Positions 52,012-60,838 of a DNA stretch of 64,000 nt are shown in pieces (the stretch's first letter is position 1; each line of letters begins with the position of its first letter). This DNA comes from Tenacibaculum soleae (GTDB lineage Bacteria > Bacteroidota > Bacteroidia > Flavobacteriales > Flavobacteriaceae). Location: positions 434,300 through 498,299 of the forward strand of contig NZ_MAKX01000001.1 of assembly GCF_001693415.1 (NCBI RefSeq), written 5' to 3'. Both the position numbers and the translations under genes were made by a program. The notes below the pieces were generated by a model. The model saw only the letters and a list, made by a program, of their open reading frames with translations. It did not search any database and was not told the DNA's origin.

Positions 52012-52929
52012 ATGCTTATGAAACGTGTAAAATTACTCTTATTAACCCTTGTAACAAGTATAACATTAACATCTTGTGTGGTTCAGGATACTGATTTTTC
52101 ATTAAACGAATATATTTCAAGCTATGATTTATGGTATATCGATTACCACAGAACTACTGGTAATGGTGATGTTTCGTTTTTATCAAAAGCTTTTACTGTT
52201 TCTTTTTTAAACGGAACCATGTATGCTAATAACAATATTGTTGATATTGGTAAAACTGGTAACGGGTTAGGAATTGCTGTAGGTGATTATGTTCCTCGTG
52301 GAACTGTCTTAGAAACTTATCATGATTTAGATGGTAATTATAATTTTGAAGTGGTGCAATTAGCAGATGATGAAATTAGAATTGATGATTTATCGCAAAA
52401 TGTAAGCTATTATTTAATTGGTTATCAAAGAAATAATTTTAATTATGATAAATTATTTAACGATAATATCGAATACTTTTTACAAGAATATGTAGCTTGG
52501 GAAAGAACTGAAGAATCTGGCGGTACACCGAATGCATTTGATGACGAACATTTTTTACAATTTACACCTGAAAATGATGTAACTTTTTATTCATCACACG
52601 ATGCTTTTGGCACAAATATTGATTACATAAATTGGGACTACGAAGGTGGTTATCAAATTGATAATATATCAGGTTTTAATAATTTAAAACTTTTAACACT
52701 TAATTATGATGGCGGAGATACAGAAGAGTTTGAGTTAAGCGTTATAAATGATGAAAGGATACAATTATTTCACCTAAGTTCTGAAACAACGTACACTTTT
52801 TCTGGTAGAGGATTTGTACAATATTTAAAAAAAGAAAATAAAAGTATTACAAAATCTACTGTAAGGAATAGCAATAGAAAACGTACTAAAATACAACGTA
52901 AAACCGTTGATAGAAAACATTTAAAATAA
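52012..52929 (+). CDS. Lipoprotein of unknown function with two lipocalin-like halves
   Basis: A 305-residue protein with a lipobox (LTSCVVQD). Two beta-rich parts each start with a Trp-Tyr motif (YDLWYIDYHR at about 38-47 and later YVAWERTEES) and contain FTVSFLNGTMYANN or FTPENDVTFYSSHD. This suggests a duplicated lipocalin-like domain. The last 35 residues are rich in Lys and Arg. No function is known. Translation may start at ATG 52012 or at ATG 52018, which gives MKRVKLLLL, a more typical signal peptide start. Confidence 0.75.
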   Translation: MLMKRVKLLLLTLVTSITLTSCVVQDTDFSLNEYISSYDLWYIDYHRTTGNGDVSFLSKAFTVSFLNGTMYANNNIVDIGKTGNGLGIAVGDYVPRGTVLETYHDLDGNYNFEVVQLADDEIRIDDLSQNVSYYLIGYQRNNFNYDKLFNDNIEYFLQEYVAWERTEESGGTPNAFDDEHFLQFTPENDVTFYSSHDAFGTNIDYINWDYEGGYQIDNISGFNNLKLLTLNYDGGDTEEFELSVINDERIQLFHLSSETTYTFSGRGFVQYLKKENKSITKSTVRNSNRKRTKIQRKTVDRKHLK

Positions 52930-52974
52930 AGTTTGGTTAGTTGATTTTTGGTTGGGGTAGTAGCCAACTAAAAG

Positions 52975-53002
52975 AAACCGCTCTAGCAATAGAGCGGTTT
53001 TT
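52975..53002 (+). terminator. Terminator after the 305-residue lipoprotein gene
   Basis: AAACCGCTCTA and TAGAGCGGTTT pair perfectly over GCAA, followed by T5. Confidence 0.93.
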
Positions 53003-53058
53003 ATGTTTTATAATATATGCTTAACATAAAATATTTTACCTTTATAAAAAACTAAAAC

Positions 53059-53814
53059 ATGCAACAAACAGCTTTAATTACGGGAGCTACCTCTGGTATT
53101 GGTAAGGCAACTGCTATATTATTTGCTAAAAATAATATCAAGCTTATTATCTGCGGAAGACGTGCCAATAAATTAAGTGAGTTACAACACGAACTTTCTG
53201 CCTTAACAAAAGTACATACACTACAATTCGATGTTCGTTATAAAGAACAAGTACAACAAGCCATTGGCAACTTACCTAGTGAATTTAAACACATAGATAT
53301 TTTAATTAACAATGCAGGTAATGCCCATGGATTAAGTAGCATTCAAGAAGGAAGTATTGATGATTGGGATGCCATGATTGATGGAAATGTAAAAGGGCTA
53401 TTATATGTTTCGAAAGCTATAATTCCGCAAATGGTTAATAGAAATAACGGTTTTATCCTTAACATCGGCTCTATTGCTAGTAAAGAAGTGTATCCTAACG
53501 GAAATGTGTATTGTGCCTCAAAATTTGCGGTAGATGCCCTAAATAAAGGAATGCGTATTGATTTAAATAAACACAATATTAGAGTATCAGCAATTCATCC
53601 TGGATTGGTAGAAACTGAATTTTCAGACGTTCGTTTTAAAGGAGATACCGAGAGAGCAAAAACTGTATATCAAGGCTACAAAGCATTACAACCTGAAGAT
53701 ATTGCTGATATTATTTACTTTGTAATCAGCAGGCCTTACCATGTAAATATTGAAGATTTAGTGGTGTATCCTACTGCACAAGCTACCGCTTCAATAATTA
53801 ATAAAAACATGTAA
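53059..53814 (+). CDS. SDR family NAD(P)-dependent oxidoreductase (YdfG-like)
   Basis: A 251-residue classical short-chain dehydrogenase. It has GATSGIGKAT at 8-17, the NNAG motif in ILINNAGNAHGL, the catalytic Ser in LNIGSIASKE and YxxxK in VYCASKFAV, then PGLVETEFS. This subgroup (YdfG-like) oxidises L-serine, L-allo-threonine or similar hydroxy acids. A gene for a Schlafen/AlbA-type protein follows 3 bp downstream. Confidence 0.92.
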   Translation: MQQTALITGATSGIGKATAILFAKNNIKLIICGRRANKLSELQHELSALTKVHTLQFDVRYKEQVQQAIGNLPSEFKHIDILINNAGNAHGLSSIQEGSIDDWDAMIDGNVKGLLYVSKAIIPQMVNRNNGFILNIGSIASKEVYPNGNVYCASKFAVDALNKGMRIDLNKHNIRVSAIHPGLVETEFSDVRFKGDTERAKTVYQGYKALQPEDIADIIYFVISRPYHVNIEDLVVYPTAQATASIINKNM

Positions 53815-53817
53815 ATT

Positions 53818-54957
53818 GTGATTAATAAACGCCTTTTAATTAAAAACTTACTTTCTCATAATGATGAGAATAGTTTTTATGATAAAAAGCAAAAATTATC
53901 TTTAAATTCTAAAGAAGGAAAAGCCAAGTTTATAAAACATATTTGTGCGCTTTCAAACTCTAACCCCAATAACAATTCTTATATAGTTATTGGGGTTGAA
54001 GATGAAGAAAATAAAATTATGGGAGTTGATTTTTACGACGATAGTAAAATTCAGAATTTGGTAAATGCCTATTTAAAAAATCCTCCTAAAATTGATTATG
54101 AAAATGTGCCATTTCCGCGTTTACCAAGACATAAAGTAATTGGCTTAGTTACTATTTATCCGAATAATCAAACAACAGCACTTTTAAAAAACATATGGAA
54201 ATATCGTAAAAATACTGTTTTTTTTCGCAGAGGAAGTAATTCAATACCTATTGAAAATGATTTTAAACCTAATAATAAAAATAACACTATTGTTGCAGCT
54301 ATTGAAAAAAATGCTAGTAATAATATACAATTAACGCTCGATGGAGTTTTTGATTTTATCAACAATCATAAGCCTGAATATAATCCGCAATACAAAGTAT
54401 TTAAAGAACAATTTGTATTGTGTTGGGCAGGTAAAAAGAAATTGATTAATAATAAAGAGTTTTTTACACGTGTTGATATTGAATTAATAAATGAACAAGT
54501 GCGTTTGTTTTTTTCTGCCTTAGATGATGTTCAAATTAGTTATAATGAACAATCATTTATAATAACCGAATATATTGTATTAGGAATCGATAAAAGTCAA
54601 AAACATTATCCTTTAGAAAAAACTATAATACATTTTAAAGACAATGGTAAACACGATATTATTACCGAATTTTTATTTAAAGCACCATTATTTGATCCTA
54701 TAATTTTAAAACATATTTACGATAATAATAATCGTATCATTACTAAAATTGAAAATAACAAACCGCTTTCGGTAATTGATAATGAAGATATTTATAAACT
54801 ACCTACCTCCTACTTAATTTGTTATTTAAATGGATTTTTAGAAGCTCCAAAACAACTTAAAAAAGCCAAAACCTACATTAAAAATTTAGAAAAAAAAACA
54901 ACTTACATCAAGTATAAAGAAGCCATCCGTGTTTTACGTAAAGTGAAATATAATTAA
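53818..54957 (+). CDS. Schlafen AlbA_2-domain protein
   Basis: A 379-residue protein with a GTG start directly after the SDR stop. The N-terminal domain (about 1-140) has GKAKFIKHICALSNSNPNNN, SYIVIGVEDEENKIMGVDF and TVFFRRGSNSIP, the pattern of the AlbA_2/Schlafen group of nucleic-acid- and ATP-linked proteins. The C-terminal 230 residues are not recognised. Members occur as regulators and in defence loci, but no defence partner is present here. It is followed by a shared hairpin terminator. Confidence 0.78.
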   Translation: MINKRLLIKNLLSHNDENSFYDKKQKLSLNSKEGKAKFIKHICALSNSNPNNNSYIVIGVEDEENKIMGVDFYDDSKIQNLVNAYLKNPPKIDYENVPFPRLPRHKVIGLVTIYPNNQTTALLKNIWKYRKNTVFFRRGSNSIPIENDFKPNNKNNTIVAAIEKNASNNIQLTLDGVFDFINNHKPEYNPQYKVFKEQFVLCWAGKKKLINNKEFFTRVDIELINEQVRLFFSALDDVQISYNEQSFIITEYIVLGIDKSQKHYPLEKTIIHFKDNGKHDIITEFLFKAPLFDPIILKHIYDNNNRIITKIENNKPLSVIDNEDIYKLPTSYLICYLNGFLEAPKQLKKAKTYIKNLEKKTTYIKYKEAIRVLRKVKYN

Positions 54958-54960
54958 CTT

Positions 54961-55004
54961 AAAAAGCTTCCAAATAAGTAACCTTATTTGAAAGCTTTAT
55001 TTTT
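54961..55004. terminator. Bidirectional terminator between the AlbA-type and GH92 genes
   Basis: AAAGCTT and CAAATAAG (54963-54978) pair with CTTATTTG and AAGCTTT (54983-54998) with one mismatch, over loop TAAC. Confidence 0.85.
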
Positions 55005-55018
55005 CATAGATAATATTT

Positions 55019-57340
55019 TTACTCTTTACTCATTTCAAAAATAAGTTCTCCTCCGTTTATAATATCAGCATGAGAAAGTACATTATCAGTTATTTTCTTA
55101 CCGTTTACTGTTATACTTTTTACAAATACGTTTTCTTTACTTTGATTTTGAGCCGTAATTTTTAAGACTTTTCCATTTTCTAAATAAATAGTAGCTTCTT
55201 TAATATTTGGGCTTCCTATGGCATAATTTGGCGAACCTGGTGTTACAGGATAAAACCCTAAACTACTAAATATATACCAAGCACTCATTTGACCAGCATC
55301 ATCATTACCACACAAACCATCAACGGTATCACTATACATGGTATCCATAATCATACGAACTCTTTGTTGTGTTTTTTTAGGATGCCCTGTCCAATTATAT
55401 AAATACGGAATGTGATGTCCTGGCTCGTTACCATGAACATAGTTTCCAATAATTCCGTCGCGAGTAATATCTTCATGATTTGAAATATACTTGTCTGCAA
55501 TTTCTGTAGTAAATAATTCGTCTAGTTGATTACTAAATTTTTCTTTACCTCCCATCATTTCAATCATCTTATCAATATTTTGAGGGACATACAATCCATA
55601 ATTCCATGCATTTCCTTCAATAAATCCTTGTCCATGAGTATCCATTGGATCAAAGTTTTTTCTAAAAGTACCATCTGATAACTTAGGTCGCATAAATCCG
55701 ATTGTTGGATCGTACACATTTTTATAATAGGTTGATCTTGTTAAATACTCTTTTTCTACCTCAGAATTTCCTACTTTTTTGGCAATTTGAGCAATACACC
55801 AATCGTTGTAAGCATATTCTAGTGTTTTTGATACTGATGAATGGCTTTTGTCTTCTGGAACATATTTATAATCAATATAATCTCCAATACCATCAAAATA
55901 ACGAACAGTGGCTGTGTTTGTTGATGCTTTAAGTGCGTGATTCACATCAAAATCTCCTACATTTTTTGCTAATGCATCTGCAATAACTGAAGTTGCATGA
56001 TACCCAATCATACACCAATTTTCGTTGGCATAATGACTCCAAATTGGTAACATATTATGCACACTTTGATCGTGATGTGCTAACATCGATTTTATCATGT
56101 CGTTGTTTCGCTTTGGTTGTGTTATATTGTATAAAGGATGTAATGCGCGGTAAGTATCCCAAAGAGAAAATATCGTATAATTAGTAAAACCATCAGAAGT
56201 ATGTATGTTTTGGTCTAACCCTCTGTATTTTCCATCAACATCTTCGTACAAAATAGGTGATAAATTAGTGTGATATAAAGCTGTATAAAAAGTAGTTTTA
56301 TCTTTTTCAGAAATTGTTTCTACATCAATTTTACCCAATTCATTATTCCATTTATCTTTTGTTTCTTGTACTGTTTTATTAAAATTCCAATGCGGAATTT
56401 CTTGTTTTAAATTGTTTAAAGCTCCATTTGTACTTACTGGTGATAAGGCAAATTTTACATTTATTTTTTCACCTTCTTCTGTATTAAAATTAAAATAAGC
56501 TCTTATATCTTTTCCTGCCATTTCAGGAAAGTTTTCGTTTTGTTTAAAACGTCTGTAAAAACCATCATACGTTTCTTTATTGTATTTTTTATGACCGTAA
56601 CTTTTAAACGGTTTAGAAAACTGCATTGCAAAAAACACTTTTTTGGTTCTTGCCCATCCTTTTGTTTGCCTATAACCAGTTATTAAACTATCATTTTCTA
56701 CACGAATAAATGTCCAAACATTTTTATTATCATGATGGTATATGTTATAAACTAAATCTAAAATAATATGAGAATCGTTAGATTTAGGAAATGTATATTG
56801 ATGAAAACCAACACGCTCGCTAGCTGTTAATTCAGCTTTTATATTGTAACTATCTAAATTAACTTTATAGTAACCTGGAGATGCTTTTTCAGTATCATGT
56901 GAAAACCTTGAATAAAATCCTTTAGTTCCTTCTTTTGTTTTTAACGGATCTAATGTTAATTTTCCTGTAGTTGGCATTACCAAAAAATCACCTAAATCGG
57001 CATGTCCTGTTCCGCTAAAATTAGTGTGGGCAAAACCTATAATTGTTGAATCTTTATGTTGATAACCCGCACAGTATTCATATGTTTTACTATTGTAGCT
57101 ACCGTTTTCATTAAACATAACTTCAAAATTAGTCTGCGGACTTAACTGTACCATTCCAAAAGGAGCTGTTGCTCCAGGAAAAACATGTCCCATTTTACTG
57201 GTTCCAATTAAAGGATTTACATGTTTTGTAAAATCTTTTTTAATCTCCTTTGTTATTAAATTTTCTTTTTGTGCTTCTTTACAGCTTATTATTGATAAAC
57301 AAAAACTTAAGGCTAGTAAAAAGAATCTGTATTTTTTCAT
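55019..57340 (-). CDS. GH92 family alpha-mannosidase, lipoprotein
   Basis: A 773-residue protein with a lipobox (LSIISCKEAQ). The start of the mature part, HVNPLIGTSKMGHVFPGATA, and the later segments TNFSGTGHADLGD, WDTYRALHPLYNI, HGNEPGHHIPYLYN and CGNDDAGQMSAWYIFSSLGF are hallmark GH92 motifs. They include the Glu and Asp residues of the calcium-dependent catalytic site. GH92 enzymes are exo-acting alpha-mannosidases that trim N-glycans or mannans. No susC/susD or other glycan genes lie next to it, so it is not in a visible polysaccharide utilization locus. Confidence 0.94.
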   Translation of the reverse strand: MKKYRFFLLALSFCLSIISCKEAQKENLITKEIKKDFTKHVNPLIGTSKMGHVFPGATAPFGMVQLSPQTNFEVMFNENGSYNSKTYEYCAGYQHKDSTIIGFAHTNFSGTGHADLGDFLVMPTTGKLTLDPLKTKEGTKGFYSRFSHDTEKASPGYYKVNLDSYNIKAELTASERVGFHQYTFPKSNDSHIILDLVYNIYHHDNKNVWTFIRVENDSLITGYRQTKGWARTKKVFFAMQFSKPFKSYGHKKYNKETYDGFYRRFKQNENFPEMAGKDIRAYFNFNTEEGEKINVKFALSPVSTNGALNNLKQEIPHWNFNKTVQETKDKWNNELGKIDVETISEKDKTTFYTALYHTNLSPILYEDVDGKYRGLDQNIHTSDGFTNYTIFSLWDTYRALHPLYNITQPKRNNDMIKSMLAHHDQSVHNMLPIWSHYANENWCMIGYHATSVIADALAKNVGDFDVNHALKASTNTATVRYFDGIGDYIDYKYVPEDKSHSSVSKTLEYAYNDWCIAQIAKKVGNSEVEKEYLTRSTYYKNVYDPTIGFMRPKLSDGTFRKNFDPMDTHGQGFIEGNAWNYGLYVPQNIDKMIEMMGGKEKFSNQLDELFTTEIADKYISNHEDITRDGIIGNYVHGNEPGHHIPYLYNWTGHPKKTQQRVRMIMDTMYSDTVDGLCGNDDAGQMSAWYIFSSLGFYPVTPGSPNYAIGSPNIKEATIYLENGKVLKITAQNQSKENVFVKSITVNGKKITDNVLSHADIINGGELIFEMSKE

Positions 57341-57660
57341 AATTTTTAATAAAAGTATATTTATACTGCTAAAAAAGTAAAAAAAAAGTAAAAAAGCACC
57401 TCTATAATATTAAAAATACAAAAAATAACTAATATTAACATTATCTTCAATATTGTTTAATTTTAAACAAAAAAGAAATTCTTTAAATTAAAAAACTTAT
57501 ATTCTGTAATAATCTAATTATTATAGAATAAACACTTAGTTTTAAGGATACTTTAAGAAGTAATCCTAAATATTTGTTAAGTATTCAATACCCTTGAAAC
57601 CTTTTATTTAAATCGTCGTCTTTTTAATAAATAAACCTAAATATTGAAAAACTTAACATT
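57341..57660. other. Divergent intergenic region with a long inverted repeat
   Basis: This 320-bp AT-rich gap separates the GH92 and ankyrin genes. ATTCTGTAATAAT (57501-57513) and ATTATTATAGAAT (57517-57529) are complementary apart from one G-T pair, around the loop CTA. A weaker inverted repeat, AGGATACTT/AAGTAATCCT, lies at 57545-57567. No gene or perfect TAnnTTTG box was seen; TACCCTTG near 57589 is one base off. Confidence 0.5.
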
Positions 57661-58041
57661 ATGAAAAAATTTATCTTTACTACATTGGCGATCGCATTAT
57701 CTTTCGGAACTATTACTGCCTCAGAAATAAATAAAACTGCTTTAAATACAGTAATTGAATATCCGAATGTAAATACTTTTTGTAAATTAATTACTTCAGG
57801 TAATTTCGAAGCTGTTAAAGCAATGGTTGAAAATGGGACTGATGTTAACAAAAAATCTACGGGCTTAACTCCGTTAATGTTTGCTGCTAGATATAATAAA
57901 ACTAAGATTGTAACGCTTCTTATTAAGAATGGTGCTAAATTAAAAACAAAATCTAAAAAAGGATACACAGCTTTGCAATATGCTAAAATGTCTAAAGCAA
58001 ATGATGCCTATAAAGTTATTGCTGCAGCATTAAAAAAATAA
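57661..58041 (+). CDS. Secreted ankyrin-repeat protein
   Basis: A 126-residue protein with a Sec signal peptide (MKKFIFTTLAIALSFGTITAS). Residues about 35-126 are three ankyrin units: FCKLITSGNFEAVKAMVENG, STGLTPLMFAARYNKTKIVT and KKGYTALQYAKMSKANDAYK. It should mediate protein binding in the periplasm. No partner can be named. A strong terminator follows. Confidence 0.9.
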   Translation: MKKFIFTTLAIALSFGTITASEINKTALNTVIEYPNVNTFCKLITSGNFEAVKAMVENGTDVNKKSTGLTPLMFAARYNKTKIVTLLIKNGAKLKTKSKKGYTALQYAKMSKANDAYKVIAAALKK

Positions 58042-58060
58042 AACACCTCGAATTTTATTA

Positions 58061-58093
58061 AAAAAGGGATATCAAAATTTGATATCCCTTTTT
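58061..58093. terminator. Bidirectional terminator after the ankyrin gene
   Basis: AAAAAGGGATATCAAA pairs perfectly with TTTGATATCCCTTTTT around a single A, so the actual loop includes the inner A/T bases. It serves both the ankyrin gene and the convergent aldehyde dehydrogenase gene. Confidence 0.93.
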
Positions 58094-58114
58094 ATTTATA
58101 TAATATAATTTTAC

Positions 58115-59656
58115 CTATAAATCGAACTTTATTCCTTGCGCTAAAGGCAATTCATCAGAATAATTTACAGTATTTGTTTGTCTTCTCATGTAAACTTTCC
58201 AAGCATCAGATCCAGACTCACGTCCACCACCTGTTTCTTTTTCACCTCCAAAAGCACCACCAATTTCAGCACCAGATGTTCCGATGTTTACATTTGCAAT
58301 ACCACAATCAGAACCAGCGTATGATAAGAACTTTTCAGCTTCTTTCATTTCGTTTGTCATAATTGCAGAAGATAATCCTTGAGCAACACCATTTTGTTTT
58401 GCTATGGCATTTTCAACTTCTCCAGAATATTTCATTAAATATAAAATTGGAGCAAAAGTTTCATGTTGAACAATTTCAAAATGATTTTCTGCTTCAATAA
58501 TAGCTGGTTTTACGTAACATCCGCTTTCGTAACCTTCTCCTTCTAAAACTCCACCTTCAACTAATACGTTACCTCCTTCAGCTTTTGCTTTTTCAATTGC
58601 AGCTAAATAAGTATTTACAGCATCATGATCAATTAACGGCCCAATATGATTCTTTTCATCTAAAGGGTTACCAATAGTTAATTGCCCGTAAGCACCAACA
58701 ATTGCATCTCTTACTTTATCATATACAGATTCGTGAATAATTAATCTTCTTGTAGAAGTACAACGTTGTCCACAAGTTCCAACAGCACCAAATACAGCAC
58801 CAGGAACAACCACTTTTAAATCAGCAGTTGGTGTAATAATAATTGCATTGTTTCCTCCTAATTCTAATAAAGATTTTCCGAAACGCCCTGCAACTGTTGC
58901 TCCAACAATTCTTCCCATTCTTGTAGAACCAGTAGCAGATACTAAAGGAATACGAGTATCGGTAGTCATCATTTCACCAACCTTGTAATCTCCATTAATA
59001 ATACAAGAAATTCCTTCTGGTAAATTATTTTGTTTTAAAACATCAGCAATAATGTTCTGACATGCTACAGCACATAAAGGTGCTTTTTCAGAACCTTTCC
59101 AAACACATACATCACCACAAATCCAAGCTAAAGCTGTATTCCAAGCCCAAACTGCAACAGGAAAGTTAAATGCAGATATAATACCAACAACACCAATTGG
59201 GTGCCATTGCTCTCTCATTACGTGTCCTGGACGTTCAGATGGAATTGTTTGACCATTTAATTGTCTTGATAATCCTACAGCAAAATCACAGATGTCAATC
59301 ATTTCTTGAACTTCACCGTAACCTTCTTGTAAAGATTTACCCATTTCATAAGAAACTAATTTACCTAAAGGCTCTTTTAAATCTCTTAATTTATTACCAA
59401 ACTGACGAACAATTTCTCCTCTCTGTGGAGCTGGCATATCTCTAAAACTTAAAAAAGCTTTAGTTGCCGTATCCATTACCTTATCGTAATCTTCTCTTGT
59501 AGTCGCTTTTACTTTTCCTATTAATTTTCCATCAACTGGAGAGTAACTTTCAATAATTTCTCCATTAGAAAAATTGTTAGAACCTGTAGAAGTTCCATCA
59601 TTTATATCCTTTACTCCTAATTGAGCTAAAGCTTCTTTAATTCCAAAATCTGCCAT
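58115..59656 (-). CDS. amaB: ALDH7-type aldehyde dehydrogenase (aminoadipate semialdehyde / P6C)
   Basis: A 513-residue NAD-dependent dehydrogenase. It has FNFPVAVWAWNTALA, the cofactor motif ATGSTRMGRIVG, the Glu motif LELGGNNAI and the catalytic segment GAVGTCGQRCTSTRRL with Cys near 301. The CGQRCTSTRR form and the C-terminal GGEKETGGGRESGSDAWK are typical of the ALDH7 group, which oxidises alpha-aminoadipate semialdehyde in lysine breakdown. Osmolyte-related aldehydes are also used by some members. It is a single gene. Confidence 0.9.
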   Translation of the reverse strand: MADFGIKEALAQLGVKDINDGTSTGSNNFSNGEIIESYSPVDGKLIGKVKATTREDYDKVMDTATKAFLSFRDMPAPQRGEIVRQFGNKLRDLKEPLGKLVSYEMGKSLQEGYGEVQEMIDICDFAVGLSRQLNGQTIPSERPGHVMREQWHPIGVVGIISAFNFPVAVWAWNTALAWICGDVCVWKGSEKAPLCAVACQNIIADVLKQNNLPEGISCIINGDYKVGEMMTTDTRIPLVSATGSTRMGRIVGATVAGRFGKSLLELGGNNAIIITPTADLKVVVPGAVFGAVGTCGQRCTSTRRLIIHESVYDKVRDAIVGAYGQLTIGNPLDEKNHIGPLIDHDAVNTYLAAIEKAKAEGGNVLVEGGVLEGEGYESGCYVKPAIIEAENHFEIVQHETFAPILYLMKYSGEVENAIAKQNGVAQGLSSAIMTNEMKEAEKFLSYAGSDCGIANVNIGTSGAEIGGAFGGEKETGGGRESGSDAWKVYMRRQTNTVNYSDELPLAQGIKFDL

Positions 59657-59768
59657 TTTGTTGTTCCGTTTTTGTTGTTTACATTCGAAGAACGAAATTA
59701 CAAATAAATTTACATATATCTAAATTCAACAAAAACAATACTTATTGTTTAATTTTAAACATTTAATT

Positions 59769-60821
59769 ATGAGGAAACTTCTTTTCATTACTTCAATTTT
59801 TTTAATATCATTTGGTTGTAAAACAGAAAAAACACCATCAACAAAAGAAGTTTCTAAAAAAATAAATGATTTTGCTATTATAATTCATGGTGGTGCAGGA
59901 ACTATTTTAAAGAAAAATATGTCTGATGAAAATGAAGCTGCTTATAAGACTAAATTAGAAGAAGCTATAAAAATTGGTCATACTATCCTTAAAAATGGAG
60001 GTACAAGTCAAGAAGCAGTTATGAAAAGTATTCAAATTATGGAAGAATCTCCATTATTTAATGCTGGTAAAGGAGCTGTTTTTACGCACGAAGAAACGAA
60101 TGAATTAGATGCTTCTTTTATGGATGGAAGAACATTAAATGCTGGTGCTGTTGCAGGTGTAACAAGTGTAAAAAGTCCAATAGAATTAGCTATAAAAGTT
60201 ATGACAGATTCAGACCATGTTATGCTTTCAGGAAAAGGTGCAGCAATTTTTGCTAAAGAAAGAGGGTTAGAAATTGTTGATCCTAGTTACTTTTATACAG
60301 AAAAACGTTTTAAATCTCTTCAAAGAATAAAAGATAAAAATAAAACAGCTTTAGATCACGACGATAAAAAGGCTACTTTTTATGATGCTGATATTAAAAA
60401 TGCAAAGTTCGGAACTGTGGGTTGTGTAGCTTTAGATAAAAGTGGAAATATTTCTGCTGGAACTTCTACTGGTGGAATGACTAATAAACGTTGGGGTAGA
60501 ATTGGTGATTCACCTGTTATTGGTTCTGGTACTTATGCAAACAATAAAACTTGTGGTGTTTCTTCAACTGGTTGGGGTGAATATTTTATTAGAGGGCAAG
60601 TAGCTTATGATATTTCTGCACAAATGGAGTATCAACAAAAAACATTAAAAAACGCAACAAGAGATGTTATTCAAAATAAACTTACTGCGCTTGGTGGTAC
60701 TGGTGGTGTTGTGGCTTTAGATAAAAATGGAAACATGTCTTTTGAATTTAATACCGCGGGGATGTATAGAGCTTCAATGAACGACAAAGGTGATTTAGTA
60801 GTAAAAATTTATAAAGAATAA
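59769..60821 (+). CDS. Isoaspartyl peptidase/L-asparaginase (Ntn hydrolase), lipoprotein
   Basis: An N-terminal nucleophile hydrolase. The ATG at 59769 is chosen because it gives MRKLLFITSIFLISFGCKTE, a clean lipobox signal; an ATG 8 codons upstream adds a less suitable start. IIHGGAG opens the fold, and autocleavage is expected before the Thr in FGTVGCVALDKSGNISAG (Thr near 217), with STGGMTNKRWGRIGDSPVIG forming the active site. It cleaves isoaspartyl dipeptides and asparagine in the periplasm. Confidence 0.92.
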   Translation: MRKLLFITSIFLISFGCKTEKTPSTKEVSKKINDFAIIIHGGAGTILKKNMSDENEAAYKTKLEEAIKIGHTILKNGGTSQEAVMKSIQIMEESPLFNAGKGAVFTHEETNELDASFMDGRTLNAGAVAGVTSVKSPIELAIKVMTDSDHVMLSGKGAAIFAKERGLEIVDPSYFYTEKRFKSLQRIKDKNKTALDHDDKKATFYDADIKNAKFGTVGCVALDKSGNISAGTSTGGMTNKRWGRIGDSPVIGSGTYANNKTCGVSSTGWGEYFIRGQVAYDISAQMEYQQKTLKNATRDVIQNKLTALGGTGGVVALDKNGNMSFEFNTAGMYRASMNDKGDLVVKIYKE

Positions 60822-60823
60822 GT

Positions 60824-60831
60824 TACTTTTG
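60824..60831 (+). promoter_or_regulatory. Promoter -7 box giving a leaderless LuxE-like gene mRNA
   Basis: TACTTTTG matches TAnnTTTG. It starts 3 bp after the upstream stop and ends 7 bp before the ATG at 60839, so transcription should start at or one to two bases before the ATG. Confidence 0.5.
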
Positions 60832-60838
60832 TCTTGTA

